Source: Massilia sp. BJB1822
Lineage (GTDB): Bacteria > Pseudomonadota > Gammaproteobacteria > Burkholderiales > Burkholderiaceae_D
Reading direction: 5' to 3'
NCBI RefSeq assembly: GCF_013369485.1
Contig: NZ_JABWEB010000001.1
Span: 744,001-808,000 of the forward strand
Length of the DNA stretch: 64,000 nt
Part shown: one piece after another, positions 36,540 through 45,239 of the stretch
How positions within the stretch are numbered: position 1 is the stretch's first letter
How the letters are laid out: each line of letters begins with the position of its first letter
Program-made: the position numbers and the translations under genes
Notes under the pieces: model-generated
The model's input: only the letters and a program-made list of their open reading frames with translations
Told to the model about the DNA's origin: nothing
The model's database searches: none

Positions 36540-37390
36540 GCGGCCTCCTGCGAAGCGGAGGGCGCGGCGACGCCGGCCGGTACCTTGTAGCGGTTATAGC
36601 TCCAGTAATACTGGGCCGGGCTGCGCTGGATCAGTTCTTCCATGGCAGCATTGATGGCGCGCGCCTGGGCCGCCGAGTCGCCCTCGAGCGAACCGGCAAA
36701 CGGCACGAAGCGCACCACATAGCCGCGGCCGAAGGAGAGGCGCTCGGCGTAGGTGATGATGACCACCGCGTCGCCCAGCTGGGCCAGCTTGGCCGGCAGG
36801 GTCATGGTGTAGGCGCTGCGGCCGAAGAAGTCGGCCCAGACGCCATCGCCTTCCTGCGGCACCTGGTCGGGCAAGAGGCCGATGGGCTGGCCCTTCTTGA
36901 GGAATTTGGCCAGCATGCGCACGCCGCCCATATTGGCCGGCGCCAGCAGCAGGTTCTTGCGCGCGCGCGCGCCCTCGATCAGCGGCTTCATCGCCTCTTT
37001 TTTCGGCGGCCGGTACATCACCATCAATTCCTGGCGCAGGGCGATTTCCTGGGCCACGATTTCAAAGCAGCCCAGGTGCGGGGTCAGGAAGACGATGCCG
37101 CGCCCGGCATCCAAGGTCTGCTGCACCAGTTCCCAGTTTTCCATGCTGGCGTGGCGCGAGACGCGGGCCGGATCGGCGCACCAGATGAAGGGCAGTTCGG
37201 CGATGGCCTTGCCGGCCTCGGCCACGGCTTGCGGCAGGTGGGCGCTGACCTTGGCCTGGCGCATATTGGCGCGCATACGCTTGCGGTAAGACGGGGAGAG
37301 CAGGAAGACCAGCCAGCCCAGGACGCTGCCCAGGGCGTGCAGCAGGGGCAGGGGAAACACGGAAAAGAAACGAAAGAGTTGTACCAGCAT
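36536..37390 (-). CDS. LpxL/HtrB-family acyltransferase (HX4E variant)
   Basis: First gene of the lpxL-lpxL-dapF operon, 284 residues. One N-terminal hydrophobic segment (LFRFFSVFPLPLLHALGSVLGWLVFLL) precedes the catalytic motif, HLGCFE, an HX4E version of the usual HX4D. Other family features, YRPPKKEAMKPLIEG and GQPIGLLPDQVPQEG, are present. It probably adds a second secondary acyl chain to lipid A, or serves in another lipid pathway. The TACACT box at 37397-37402 places transcription start at or next to the ATG. Confidence 0.9.
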   Translation of the reverse strand: MLVQLFRFFSVFPLPLLHALGSVLGWLVFLLSPSYRKRMRANMRQAKVSAHLPQAVAEAGKAIAELPFIWCADPARVSRHASMENWELVQQTLDAGRGIVFLTPHLGCFEIVAQEIALRQELMVMYRPPKKEAMKPLIEGARARKNLLLAPANMGGVRMLAKFLKKGQPIGLLPDQVPQEGDGVWADFFGRSAYTMTLPAKLAQLGDAVVIITYAERLSFGRGYVVRFVPFAGSLEGDSAAQARAINAAMEELIQRSPAQYYWSYNRYKVPAGVAAPSASQEAA

Positions 37391-37396
37391 CGGAAT

Positions 37397-37402
37397 AGTG
37401 TA
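37397..37402 (-). promoter_or_regulatory. -10 box placing TSS at the acyltransferase ATG
   Basis: TACACT on the minus strand is followed by exactly 6 nt (ATTCCG) and the ATG. A start site 6-7 nt after the -10 would coincide with the ATG, giving a leaderless or nearly leaderless mRNA. No clear ribosome-binding site is seen in between. Confidence 0.5.
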
Positions 37403-37407
37403 ATATC

Positions 37408-37424
37408 GACAACTTCGCGTTGTC
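37408..37424. repeat. GACAAC hairpin with a second copy at 37488
   Basis: GACAAC/GTTGTC form a 6-bp hairpin with a 5-nt loop. The sequence GACAACTT recurs at 37488-37495, 80 nt further on, in the same orientation. Both lie in the divergent lpxL/metK region and could be binding sites for a shared regulator. Confidence 0.35.
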
Positions 37425-37495
37425 TCTAGCCAAAAATTTTTGAAGAAGCGTAAAATACCACGTTAGAAGTAGCCGCTGAGTTAATCAGACAACTT

Positions 37496-37550
37496 GCGAA
37501 GCGGAATAAAAATATCGCTAAAGCGTCGCAGGCCCCGAAAGGTGATGCGA
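37496..37550 (+). promoter_or_regulatory. Structured metK leader with two exclusive stems
   Basis: Within the 5' leader, GCGA+AGCG (37496-37503) can pair with CGCT (37516-37519) and TCGC (37526-37529). Alternatively TCGCA (37526-37530) can pair with TGCGA (37546-37550) around a GAAA tetraloop core. The TCGC segment cannot be in both. This resembles a switch but matches no riboswitch consensus I know. A ribosome site, CTGGAG, lies 10 nt before the metK ATG. Confidence 0.35.
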
Positions 37551-37585
37551 CCACATTGTTTGTATCAATCTTCTGGAGTTTGCGT

Positions 37586-38752
37586 ATGTCTAATCATTAT
37601 CTGTTCACCTCTGAGTCCGTATCCGAAGGCCATCCCGACAAGGTTGCCGACCAGATTTCCGATGCCATCCTCGATGCCATCCTGACCCAGGATCCGAAAG
37701 CGCGCGTCGCCGCCGAAACCCTGTGCAACACCGGTCTGGTGGTGCTGGCCGGCGAAATCACCACGCACGCCAATGTGGATTATATTCAAGTTGCGCGCGA
37801 AACCATCAAGCGCATCGGCTACGACAACACCGACTACGGCATCGACTACAAGGGCTGCGCCGTCATGGTTTGCTATGACAAGCAGTCGCCGGACATCGCC
37901 CAGGGCGTGGATGAAGGCGCTGGCCTGGATCTCGACCAGGGCGCCGGCGACCAGGGCCTGATGTTCGGCTACGCCTGCGACGAAACCCCGGAACTGATGC
38001 CCGCCGCGATCTATTACTCGCACCGCCTGGTCGAGCGCCAGTCCCAGCTGCGCAAGGATGGCCGCCTGCCATGGCTGCGTCCGGATGCCAAATCGCAAGT
38101 CACGCTGCGCTATGTCGATGGCCGCCCGGTGGCGGTTGACACCGTGGTGCTGTCCACCCAGCACGCGCCGGAGATCGCCCACAGCCAGATCGAAGAAGCC
38201 GTGATCGAGGAAATCATCAAGCCGGTGCTGCCGACCGAATGGCTGAAGGACACCAAATTCCTGGTCAACCCGACCGGCCGCTTCGTCATCGGCGGTCCGC
38301 AGGGCGACTGCGGCCTGACCGGCCGCAAGATCATCGTCGACACCTACGGCGGCGCTGCGCCGCACGGCGGTGGCGCCTTCTCCGGCAAAGACCCGTCCAA
38401 AGTCGACCGTTCCGCCGCTTACGCCGCCCGCTACGTGGCCAAGAACATCGTCGCCGCCGGCCTGGCGCGCCAGTGCCAGGTGCAGGTCAGCTACGCCATC
38501 GGCGTGGCGCGCCCGATCAATATCACGGTCTACACCGAAGGCACGGGCGTGATCCCGGACGAGCAGATCGCGGCCCTGGTCAACGACCACTTCGACCTGC
38601 GTCCGAAAGGCATCGTGCAGATGCTCGACCTGCTGCGCCCGATCTACGCCAAGACCGCCGCTTACGGCCACTTCGGCCGCGAAGAGCCGGAATTCACCTG
38701 GGAACGCACCGACAAGATCGCCGTCCTGCGCGCTGCCGCCGGCCTGAAATAA
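37586..38752 (+). CDS. metK: S-adenosylmethionine synthetase
   Basis: Makes SAM from methionine and ATP. The 388-residue product opens [26 protein letters not shown], the ATP-binding motif, and carries [12 protein letters not shown] and the P-loop-like [16 protein letters not shown]. Both signatures are intact. The ATG at 37586 follows a CTGGAG ribosome site; the earlier in-frame start at 37556 would add non-conserved residues. It begins the SAM-cycle block with ahcY and metF. Confidence 0.97.
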   Translation: MSNHYLFTSESVSEGHPDKVADQISDAILDAILTQDPKARVAAETLCNTGLVVLAGEITTHANVDYIQVARETIKRIGYDNTDYGIDYKGCAVMVCYDKQSPDIAQGVDEGAGLDLDQGAGDQGLMFGYACDETPELMPAAIYYSHRLVERQSQLRKDGRLPWLRPDAKSQVTLRYVDGRPVAVDTVVLSTQHAPEIAHSQIEEAVIEEIIKPVLPTEWLKDTKFLVNPTGRFVIGGPQGDCGLTGRKIIVDTYGGAAPHGGGAFSGKDPSKVDRSAAYAARYVAKNIVAAGLARQCQVQVSYAIGVARPINITVYTEGTGVIPDEQIAALVNDHFDLRPKGIVQMLDLLRPIYAKTAAYGHFGREEPEFTWERTDKIAVLRAAAGLK

Positions 38753-38771
38753 GCTTGCCTGCCGCCTAGCG

Positions 38772-38797
38772 AAACCGGGGATGCGTCCCCGGTTTTT
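38772..38797 (+). terminator. Terminator downstream of metK
   Basis: A 10-bp stem AAACCGGGGA/TCCCCGGTTT with a TGCG loop and a T run lies 20 nt after metK. It separates metK from the riboswitch-controlled ahcY. Confidence 0.92.
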
Positions 38798-38844
38798 CGT
38801 TTACGCGCCGCCATCAAAATAGCTGGCGCCCGGGGGATTGATGC

Positions 38845-38850
38845 TACAAT
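38845..38850 (+). promoter_or_regulatory. Candidate -10 box of the ahcY riboswitch transcript
   Basis: TACAAT lies 8 nt before the first base of the SAH riboswitch P1 stem, the place expected if transcription starts just in front of the aptamer. I see no convincing -35. Confidence 0.5.
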
Positions 38851-38857
38851 GCACGTT

Positions 38858-38925
38858 CTCCGAGGAGCGTTGCGACGAATCGCCCGATTCGCCAGGCTCG
38901 GATACTTCTGCAACCGCGCTCACGT
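38858..38925 (+). promoter_or_regulatory. S-adenosylhomocysteine (SAH) riboswitch
   Basis: The sequence CCGAGGAGCGTTGCGACGAATC, followed by a variable hairpin and CCAGGCTCGG, is the core of the SAH riboswitch. P1 is TCCGAG (38859-38864) with CTCGGA (38897-38902); the P2 arm is CGAATC/GATTCG (38876-38881, 38886-38891); the pseudoknot is GAGCG with CGCTC (38917-38921). It sits between the -10 and the ahcY ribosome site and should raise ahcY expression when SAH builds up, by freeing the ribosome site or preventing termination. Confidence 0.93.
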
Positions 38926-38954
38926 TACTTTTTTCAAAACGAAAGGAGGGCGTG

Positions 38955-40382
38955 ATGAACGCCGTACTCAAAGCTTCCCAAGATTACATCATCGCTGACA
39001 TCGGTCTCGCCGCCTGGGGCGAAAAAGAGATCAAGATCGCCGAAACCGAAATGCCTGGCCTGATGGCCATCCGCGAAGAGTTCGCCGCTGCCCAGACGCT
39101 GAAAGGCGCGCGCATCACCGGCTCCCTGCACATGACCATCCAGACCGCCGTGCTGATCCGCACGCTGGAAGCGCTGGGCGCGCAAGTGCGCTGGGCGTCC
39201 TGCAATATCTACTCGACCCAGGACCACGCCGCCGCCGCCATCGCCGCCGCCGGCACCCCGGTCTTCGCCGTCAAGGGCGAAACCCTGGCCGACTACTGGG
39301 ATTACACCCACCGCATCTTCGAGTGGCCGAACGACGCCGCCGGCAACGCCGTGTACTCGAACATGATCCTGGACGACGGCGGCGACGCCACCCTGCTGCT
39401 GCACCTGGGCGCGCGCGCCGAGAAAGATCTCTCCGTGCTGGACAACCCGGGTTCGGAAGAGGAAATCTGCCTGTTCAACTCGATCAAGGCCCACCTGGCC
39501 AAGGATGCCACCTGGTATTCCAAGCGCCTGCCGCACATCCTGGGCGTGACCGAGGAAACCACCACCGGCGTGCACCGCCTGTACCAGATGCACAAGGAAG
39601 GCAAGCTGGCCTTCCCGGCCATTAACGTCAACGATTCCGTCACCAAGTCCAAGTTCGACAATCTGTACGGCTGCCGCGAATCGCTGGTGGACGGCATCAA
39701 GCGCGCCACCGACGTGATGGTGGCCGGCAAGATCGCCGTGATCGCCGGCTACGGCGACGTGGGCAAGGGTTCGGCGCAAGCCATGCGCGCCCTGTCGGCC
39801 CAAGTGTGGGTGACCGAGATCGACCCGATCTGCGCCCTGCAAGCCGCGATGGAAGGCTACCGCGTGGTGACCATGGAATACGCCGCCGAACACGGCGACA
39901 TCTTCGTCACCTGCACCGGCAACTACCACATCCTGACCGAACAGCATATGCTGCGCATGAAGGACCAGGCCATCGTCTGCAATATCGGCCACTTCGACAA
40001 CGAGATCGACGTCGCTTCGCTGAAGAAATACACCTGGGAAAACATCAAGCCGCAAGTCGACCACGTGATCTTCCCGGACGGCAAGCGCATCATCCTGCTG
40101 GCCGAAGGCCGCCTGGTGAACCTGGGCTGCGGCACCGGCCATCCATCGTATGTGATGAGCTCGTCCTTCGCCAACCAGACCATTGCCCAGATCGAGCTGT
40201 TCGCCAACACCAAGGTGTACCCGGTCGGCGTCTACACCCTGCCGAAACATCTGGATGAGAAGGTCGCCCGTCTGCAATTGAAAAAGCTGAACGCCCAGCT
40301 GACCACGCTGACCGACGAGCAGGCCGCCTACATCAATGTGAAAGTGGAAGGCCCATATAAGCCTGAGCACTACCGTTATTAA
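38955..40382 (+). CDS. ahcY: Adenosylhomocysteinase
   Basis: Hydrolyses SAH to homocysteine and adenosine, regenerating the methyl cycle. The 475-residue protein has [28 protein letters not shown] (substrate site), the active-site [18 protein letters not shown] region, the NAD-binding [18 protein letters not shown], and a C-terminal [13 protein letters not shown], the usual end. The start at 38955 is preceded by GGAGGG, and the longer ORF runs back into the riboswitch. It is directly controlled by that riboswitch. Confidence 0.97.
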   Translation: MNAVLKASQDYIIADIGLAAWGEKEIKIAETEMPGLMAIREEFAAAQTLKGARITGSLHMTIQTAVLIRTLEALGAQVRWASCNIYSTQDHAAAAIAAAGTPVFAVKGETLADYWDYTHRIFEWPNDAAGNAVYSNMILDDGGDATLLLHLGARAEKDLSVLDNPGSEEEICLFNSIKAHLAKDATWYSKRLPHILGVTEETTTGVHRLYQMHKEGKLAFPAINVNDSVTKSKFDNLYGCRESLVDGIKRATDVMVAGKIAVIAGYGDVGKGSAQAMRALSAQVWVTEIDPICALQAAMEGYRVVTMEYAAEHGDIFVTCTGNYHILTEQHMLRMKDQAIVCNIGHFDNEIDVASLKKYTWENIKPQVDHVIFPDGKRIILLAEGRLVNLGCGTGHPSYVMSSSFANQTIAQIELFANTKVYPVGVYTLPKHLDEKVARLQLKKLNAQLTTLTDEQAAYINVKVEGPYKPEHYRY

Positions 40383-40392
40383 TCAGTAAGGA

Positions 40393-40423
40393 AGAGCCGG
40401 TCCCTGCGGCCGGCTCTTTTTTT
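40393..40423 (+). terminator. Terminator after ahcY
   Basis: AGAGCCGG/CCGGCTCT with a 9-nt loop and seven T. It lies 11 nt after ahcY and shortly before the next gene; it may be partial, letting some riboswitch-controlled transcription reach the membrane-protein gene and metF. Confidence 0.88.
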
Positions 40424-40445
40424 ATCTGCTGCGAGGCTTTCATTC

Positions 40446-40802
40446 ATGCGTCTGGTCCTGACCTGGTTAATCAATGCCGCGGCCCTGTTTGCCGTGCCTT
40501 ACCTCATGCATTCCGTCGATGTCACAAGCATTGGCGCCGCCCTGGTTGCAGCCCTTTTGCTGGGCCTGGTGAATACCCTGATCCGTCCGCTGCTCCTGCT
40601 GCTGACCCTGCCCGTTACCGTGCTCTCGCTCGGCCTGTTCATCTTTGTCATCAACGGCCTGATGTTCTGGCTGGTGGCCAAAGTGGTGAGCGGTTTCCAT
40701 GTCGATAGTTTCTGGTCGGCCATTGGCGGCGCGCTGCTGTACAGCATCATCTCCTGGGCCTTGTCCACCTTATTGTTGAAAGACAACGATGGCAAGTCAT
40801 AA
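40446..40802 (+). CDS. Small membrane protein, phage holin family 4 (YvlD-like)
   Basis: A 118-residue integral membrane protein with four predicted helices (about residues 3-22, 28-50, 53-80, 86-110) and the pattern LLGLVNTLIRPLLLLLTLPVTVLSLGL typical of PF04020 (Phage_holin_4_2). Despite the family name it is a chromosomal membrane protein of unknown function. It overlaps metF by 14 nt and lies after the ahcY terminator, so it may be linked to the methyl-cycle genes by transcription more than by function. Confidence 0.88.
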   Translation: MRLVLTWLINAAALFAVPYLMHSVDVTSIGAALVAALLLGLVNTLIRPLLLLLTLPVTVLSLGLFIFVINGLMFWLVAKVVSGFHVDSFWSAIGGALLYSIISWALSTLLLKDNDGKS

Positions 40803-41622
40803 CTTCAGTATCGAATTCTTTCCGCCCAAGACGGCGGAAGGGGCGGAAAAGCTGCGCGCCACGCGCGCCAAGCTGTCCGAGCTGCATCCCAAGTATTTTT
40901 CCGTGACCTTTGGCGCCGGCGGCAGCACCCAGCGCGGCACGCTCGACACCGTGCTGGAAATCATGGCGGCCGGCGAAGAGGCCGCGCCCCACCTGTCCTG
41001 CGTCGGCGGCACGCGCGAATCGATCCGCGCCATCTTGAACGAGTACAAAGCGCACGGCATCAAGCGCCTGGTGGCCCTGCGCGGCGACCTGCCGAGCGGC
41101 TATGGCGCGGCGGGCGAATTCCGCTACGCCAATGAGCTGGTCGAGTTCGTGCGTCAGGAAACCGGCGACTGGTTCCATATCGAGGTGGCGGCCTACCCCG
41201 AGGTGCATCCGCAGGCGCGTTCGCCGCAGGACGATCTGCAAGCCTTCGCGCGCAAGGTGAACGCGGGCGCGAACGCCGCCATCACCCAGTACTTCTACAA
41301 TGCCGACGCCTATTTCCAGTTTGTCGAACAGGCGCAGAAGGCGGGCGTGACGGTGCCCATCGTGGCCGGCATCATGCCGATCACCAATTACACCCAGCTG
41401 ATGCGCTTTTCCGATATGTGCGGCGCCGAGATTCCGCGCTGGGTGCGCCTGAAGCTGGCGTCCTTCGGCGACGATAGCGCCTCGATCAAGGCTTTCGGCC
41501 TGGATGTGGTCACTCAGCTGTGCGAACGCCTGCTGCAGGGCGGCGCGCCCGGCCTGCACTTCTATTCGATGAACCAGGCGGCCGCCACCACGGCGCTGTG
41601 GCAGCGCCTGGTCAAGGACTGA
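40789..41622 (+). CDS. metF: 5,10-methylenetetrahydrofolate reductase
   Basis: Flavoenzyme that makes 5-methyl-THF for methionine synthesis. The 277-residue product opens FSIEFFPPKTAEGAEKLRAT with the catalytic Glu, and includes SVTFGAGGSTQRGTL, VALRGDLPSG, FYNADAYFQFVEQAQKAG and the PIVAGIMPITNY signature. The start overlaps the membrane-protein gene by 14 nt. It closes the metK-ahcY-metF SAM-cycle group. Confidence 0.97.
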   Translation: MASHNFSIEFFPPKTAEGAEKLRATRAKLSELHPKYFSVTFGAGGSTQRGTLDTVLEIMAAGEEAAPHLSCVGGTRESIRAILNEYKAHGIKRLVALRGDLPSGYGAAGEFRYANELVEFVRQETGDWFHIEVAAYPEVHPQARSPQDDLQAFARKVNAGANAAITQYFYNADAYFQFVEQAQKAGVTVPIVAGIMPITNYTQLMRFSDMCGAEIPRWVRLKLASFGDDSASIKAFGLDVVTQLCERLLQGGAPGLHFYSMNQAAATTALWQRLVKD

Positions 41623-41634
41623 AGCCCGGGAGCG

Positions 41635-42231
41635 CTAAGGCTGGACCTCGGTAATGATGCGGTCCAGTGCAATATCGTGGTTGTCGCTGCCGAATTCCGC
41701 CGCCAGGCAGGAATAGGCGATGCCCACCGTGGCCGGACGCGGCGCCTTTGCTAGCGTCCGGTCATAAAATCCGCCGCCATAGCCGAGGCGGAAACCGCCG
41801 CTGTTATAGCCCAGGCAGGGCACCAGCAGCGCCGGCGGATAGGCTTCGAGGCGCAACTCGGCCGGCACCGCCACCCCCATGCCATCCTTCACCATCGCTT
41901 CGCCCATCTGCCACGCCGCGAATTCCAGCGGCGCGGCCTTCTGTATCACCACCGGTAGCAGCAGGCGCGCGCCCAGCCGCGCCAGTTCCGCATACGCTGG
42001 GTGCAGGTCCGGCTCGTCGCGCAGCGGCCAGTACACGCCCACGGCGGGAACCGGATCGGCCTGCCACCATTGCACGATATGGCGGCAGATGTCGGCATCC
42101 CATTGCGCCCGCGTCGCGGCGTCGATGGCACGCCGTTCGGCCAGCAATTGACGGCGTAAATCGGCTTTGCTTTGCGGACCCGGTGCTGGTAGCTCGGCGG
42201 GGTTGCGTGGTATTCTAAGCTGGCTGGTCAT
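41635..42231 (-). CDS. 5-formyltetrahydrofolate cyclo-ligase
   Basis: Converts 5-formyl-THF to 5,10-methenyl-THF, 198 residues. The family motifs SKADLRRQLLAERRA near the N-terminus, VGVYWPLRDEPDL, and the C-terminal PCLGYNSGGFRLGYGGGFYDRTLA with the phosphate-binding glycine loop are intact. The first ~20 residues are a low-conservation proline-rich extension. It is divergent from the lytic transglycosylase (15-nt gap) and convergent with metF, which also acts on folate one-carbon units; the functional link fits. Confidence 0.93.
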   Translation of the reverse strand: MTSQLRIPRNPAELPAPGPQSKADLRRQLLAERRAIDAATRAQWDADICRHIVQWWQADPVPAVGVYWPLRDEPDLHPAYAELARLGARLLLPVVIQKAAPLEFAAWQMGEAMVKDGMGVAVPAELRLEAYPPALLVPCLGYNSGGFRLGYGGGFYDRTLAKAPRPATVGIAYSCLAAEFGSDNHDIALDRIITEVQP

Positions 42232-42246
42232 ATCCTGAATTACATA

Positions 42247-44235
42247 GTGAGTCGTACATTGATTTCCCGTTCAAAATGGATCGCCGGCGCGTTCCTGTTC
42301 CTGGCCTGCGCCACCTCCGCCCCCAGCTTTGCCCAGGATGCCGTCGGCAGCCGCAGAGATGATGACGCCTTTCTCTTGCTGCGCGATTCCGTGCGGCGCG
42401 AAGATCCGGCCAAGGTCGAATTTTATGCCGCCCAGCTCGGTTCCTACGCCATCCCTTCCTATGTCGACTATTATCGGCTGAAACCGCGCTTGCGCGATGC
42501 CAGCGAGGCCGAGATCCGCGAATTCCTGCAGCGCTACCAGGGCAGCGCCATCGCCGACCGCCTGCGCAACGATTGGCTGCTGGAACTGGGCCGCAAGCGC
42601 GACTGGCGCCTGTTCGACGAGCAGCAGCCGCAGTTCGCGCTCAACGACGATACCCAGGTCAAATGCTATGCCCTGCTGTCGCGCCTGGCAAAAGGCCAGA
42701 ACGTGGCGGGCGAGGCGCGCAGCCTGCTGACCTATCCGCCCTATTATGGCGAAGGCTGCGGCGCCCTGATCGCCTCGCTGTACCAGGCCAACCAGTTCGA
42801 TGCCAACGATCTGTGGACCCAGGTGCGGCTGGCCGGCGAGAGCAATGCCACCGGCCCGGCGCGCCGCACCATCCTGCTGCTCAACGGTTCCGACAAGAAG
42901 ATTGCGCAAGCGATCGACACGCCGCTGATCGTCATGGCCAAGGGCCCGGGCGTCAGCAAGGCCGAGCATGAAACCTTCATCGTCTCGCTGGGGCGCGGCG
43001 CGCGGACCAGCCTGAAGCTGGCGGTGCTGGCCCTGCATAAGGCTGAAGGCAAGCTGACGCCGCAGGAAGCGGCGGCTGGCTGGGCTGCTATCGCTCTGCA
43101 AGCCTCGTATGCGCTGGCGCCGGAGGCGGGCGAGTACTGGCGCAAGGCCGCCAACGCGCCGCTCTCGCTCGACCAGCAGCAGTGGAAGGCGCGCGTCGCC
43201 CTGCGCGAAGGCAACTGGAAACTGGTGAAGTCCACCATCGCCGCCATGCCGCCCAGCCTGCGCAGCGATCCGACCTGGATTTACTGGCAGGCGCGCACCC
43301 TGATGGCCGAGGCGGGCGCGAGCCAGGCCACGCCGGAAGCGGCCCAGCTGTTCGGCCGCATCGCCGACCAGCAGAATTTCTACGGCTTGCTGGCCGCTGA
43401 GGAGCTGGGCCGCCTGGTGACGATTCCGGCGCCGGGCGCCGCGCCCACGCCGGCCGAAGTGGCGGCCATGGGCGCCAATCCCGGCTTTCAGCGCGCGCTC
43501 AAATTCTTCAGCCTGCGCCTGCGCTTCGAAGGCATGCGCGAGTGGAACTGGGAATTGCGCAAGATGAGCGAACGCGAGCTGATCGCCGCCGCCGAGTTCG
43601 CGCGCGAGAACCATATTCTCGACCGCATGGTCTATACCTCGGAACGCACGCGGGTGCAGGCCGACTACACGCACCGCTACCCAGCGCCGCATGACGACAT
43701 CATGCGCCCGACCACCAGCACCCTGGGCCTGGACCGGGCCTGGGTGTATGGCCTGATCCGCCAGGAATCGCGCTTCATCATGGATGCGCAATCGAATGTG
43801 GGCGCGGCCGGCCTGATGCAGGTGATGCCCTCGACCGGGCGCTGGGTGGCCAAGAAGATCGGCCTTACCGATTTCGTGCAGGACATGCTGACCGATGTGC
43901 GCACCAATATCCTGCTCGGCGCCAATTACATGAATATGGTGCTGGGCAATATGGACGGCTCCCAGGTGCTGGCGACCGCCGCCTATAACGCTGGGCCGGG
44001 CCGCTTGCGCACCTGGCGCGGCACGCTGACGAAGCCGATGGACAGCGCCGTGTTCATCGAATCGATTCCGTATGTGGAAACGCGAACCTATGTGAAGAAT
44101 GTGATGACCAACGCCACCTACTACGCCGCCCTGTTCGACGGCAAGCCGCAGTCGCTGAAAACGCGGCTGGGCGTGGTGCTGCCCAAGGGCTACACTGAAG
44201 CGGAGCAGCAGGAGACATCGTTCGGCAGCCGCTGA
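42247..44235 (+). CDS. Soluble lytic murein transglycosylase (Slt70-like)
   Basis: Periplasmic peptidoglycan lyase of 662 residues. A signal peptide ends near SFAQ. The long alpha-superhelical U and L domains (about 40-470) are followed by an SLT catalytic domain with the catalytic Glu at about residue 507 in LIRQESRFI, GAAGLMQVMPST and AYNAGPGRLRTWRG. It appears to start with GTG at 42247, next to the divergent cyclo-ligase. It is standalone and followed by an independent gene. Confidence 0.93.
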   Translation: MSRTLISRSKWIAGAFLFLACATSAPSFAQDAVGSRRDDDAFLLLRDSVRREDPAKVEFYAAQLGSYAIPSYVDYYRLKPRLRDASEAEIREFLQRYQGSAIADRLRNDWLLELGRKRDWRLFDEQQPQFALNDDTQVKCYALLSRLAKGQNVAGEARSLLTYPPYYGEGCGALIASLYQANQFDANDLWTQVRLAGESNATGPARRTILLLNGSDKKIAQAIDTPLIVMAKGPGVSKAEHETFIVSLGRGARTSLKLAVLALHKAEGKLTPQEAAAGWAAIALQASYALAPEAGEYWRKAANAPLSLDQQQWKARVALREGNWKLVKSTIAAMPPSLRSDPTWIYWQARTLMAEAGASQATPEAAQLFGRIADQQNFYGLLAAEELGRLVTIPAPGAAPTPAEVAAMGANPGFQRALKFFSLRLRFEGMREWNWELRKMSERELIAAAEFARENHILDRMVYTSERTRVQADYTHRYPAPHDDIMRPTTSTLGLDRAWVYGLIRQESRFIMDAQSNVGAAGLMQVMPSTGRWVAKKIGLTDFVQDMLTDVRTNILLGANYMNMVLGNMDGSQVLATAAYNAGPGRLRTWRGTLTKPMDSAVFIESIPYVETRTYVKNVMTNATYYAALFDGKPQSLKTRLGVVLPKGYTEAEQQETSFGSR

Positions 44236-44260
44236 GCCGGCCTGCCGGGAGGAGGATGAC

Positions 44261-45223
44261 ATGGAAGCGAATGTTGTCGTAATCGGCGGCACCGGTTTTA
44301 TCGGCAGCCACATCGTCGCCAAGCTGTCGGCCGAAGGGGCCGACGTGCTGGTGCCCACGCGGCGCGAGGAACACGGCCGCCATCTGCTGGCCCTGCCGCG
44401 CGTGGACGTGGTGGAGGCCGATGTGCATGACGATGCCGCGCTGCGCGGCCTGCTGCAAGGGCAGGGCCGCACGGCGGTGATCAATCTGGTGGGCGTGCTG
44501 CATTCCCACCCCGGCCAGCCGTATGGCCCGGAATTCGCGCGCGCCCACGTCGAGCTGCCGCGCCGCATCGTGGCCGCCTGTGCCGCCGCCGGCGTGGCGC
44601 GCTATCTGCATATGAGCGCGCTGGGCGCGGCCGCCGACGGGCCGTCGATGTATCAGCGTTCCAAGGCCGACGGCGAACTGGCGGCGCGTTCCAACCCGGC
44701 CGTATCGCCCACCATCTTCCGCCCCTCGGTGGTGTTCGGGCCGGACGACCACTTCATCAATCTGTTTGCCGCCCTGCAGCGCCGCCTGCCGGTGCTGCCG
44801 CTGGCCTGCGCCGACGCGCGCTTCCAGCCCGTCTTCGTGGAAGACGTGGCGCAAGCCTTTGTCGACGCGCTCTCGCTGCCGCAGACGCGCGGCCAGGTGG
44901 TTGAGCTGGCCGGCCCGAAAATCTATACGCTGGAAGAGATCGTGCGCCTGGCGGGCAGTGCCACCGGCCACCCGCGCCCCATTGTGGCGCTGCCGCCGGC
45001 GCTGGCGCGCATCCAGGCCTTCCTGCTGGAGCATATGCCCGGCACGCCGCTGATGAGCCGCGACAATCTCGACTCCATGCGCCGCGATAATGTGCTGGCG
45101 CCGAATACGCAAGCCCTGGTGGCCGAAGACCTGGGCATTCCTCCCACCGCGCTGGAAGCGGTGGCGCCGCACTATACCGAGCGGCTCCGCAACGATGAAT
45201 TCCGCAGCCGAGCAGGCCGCTAA
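44261..45223 (+). CDS. NAD(P)-binding protein, complex I NDUFA9 subunit family
   Basis: A 320-residue atypical short-chain dehydrogenase. The N-terminal Rossmann motif VIGGTGFIGSHIVAKL and the later YQRSKADGE (YxxxK) are visible, with a C-terminal half typical of NDUFA9-like proteins. It starts at an ATG preceded by a GGGAGGAGGA ribosome site. It may have a quinone/respiratory accessory role; the substrate is unknown. A GST and cca follow on the same strand. Confidence 0.88.
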   Translation: MEANVVVIGGTGFIGSHIVAKLSAEGADVLVPTRREEHGRHLLALPRVDVVEADVHDDAALRGLLQGQGRTAVINLVGVLHSHPGQPYGPEFARAHVELPRRIVAACAAAGVARYLHMSALGAAADGPSMYQRSKADGELAARSNPAVSPTIFRPSVVFGPDDHFINLFAALQRRLPVLPLACADARFQPVFVEDVAQAFVDALSLPQTRGQVVELAGPKIYTLEEIVRLAGSATGHPRPIVALPPALARIQAFLLEHMPGTPLMSRDNLDSMRRDNVLAPNTQALVAEDLGIPPTALEAVAPHYTERLRNDEFRSRAGR

Positions 45224-45239
45224 CCTGAACAGGACCATG

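Noticed and set aside
37496..37550. SAM-II riboswitch in front of metK
   Set aside because: A GCTAAA stretch recalls SAM-II, but the P1 stem and the pseudoknot partner are missing, so I keep it only as an unclassified leader.
40446..40802. Phage holin as a prophage remnant
   Set aside because: The family name is historical; the gene is single, lies between ahcY and metF, and has no phage neighbours.
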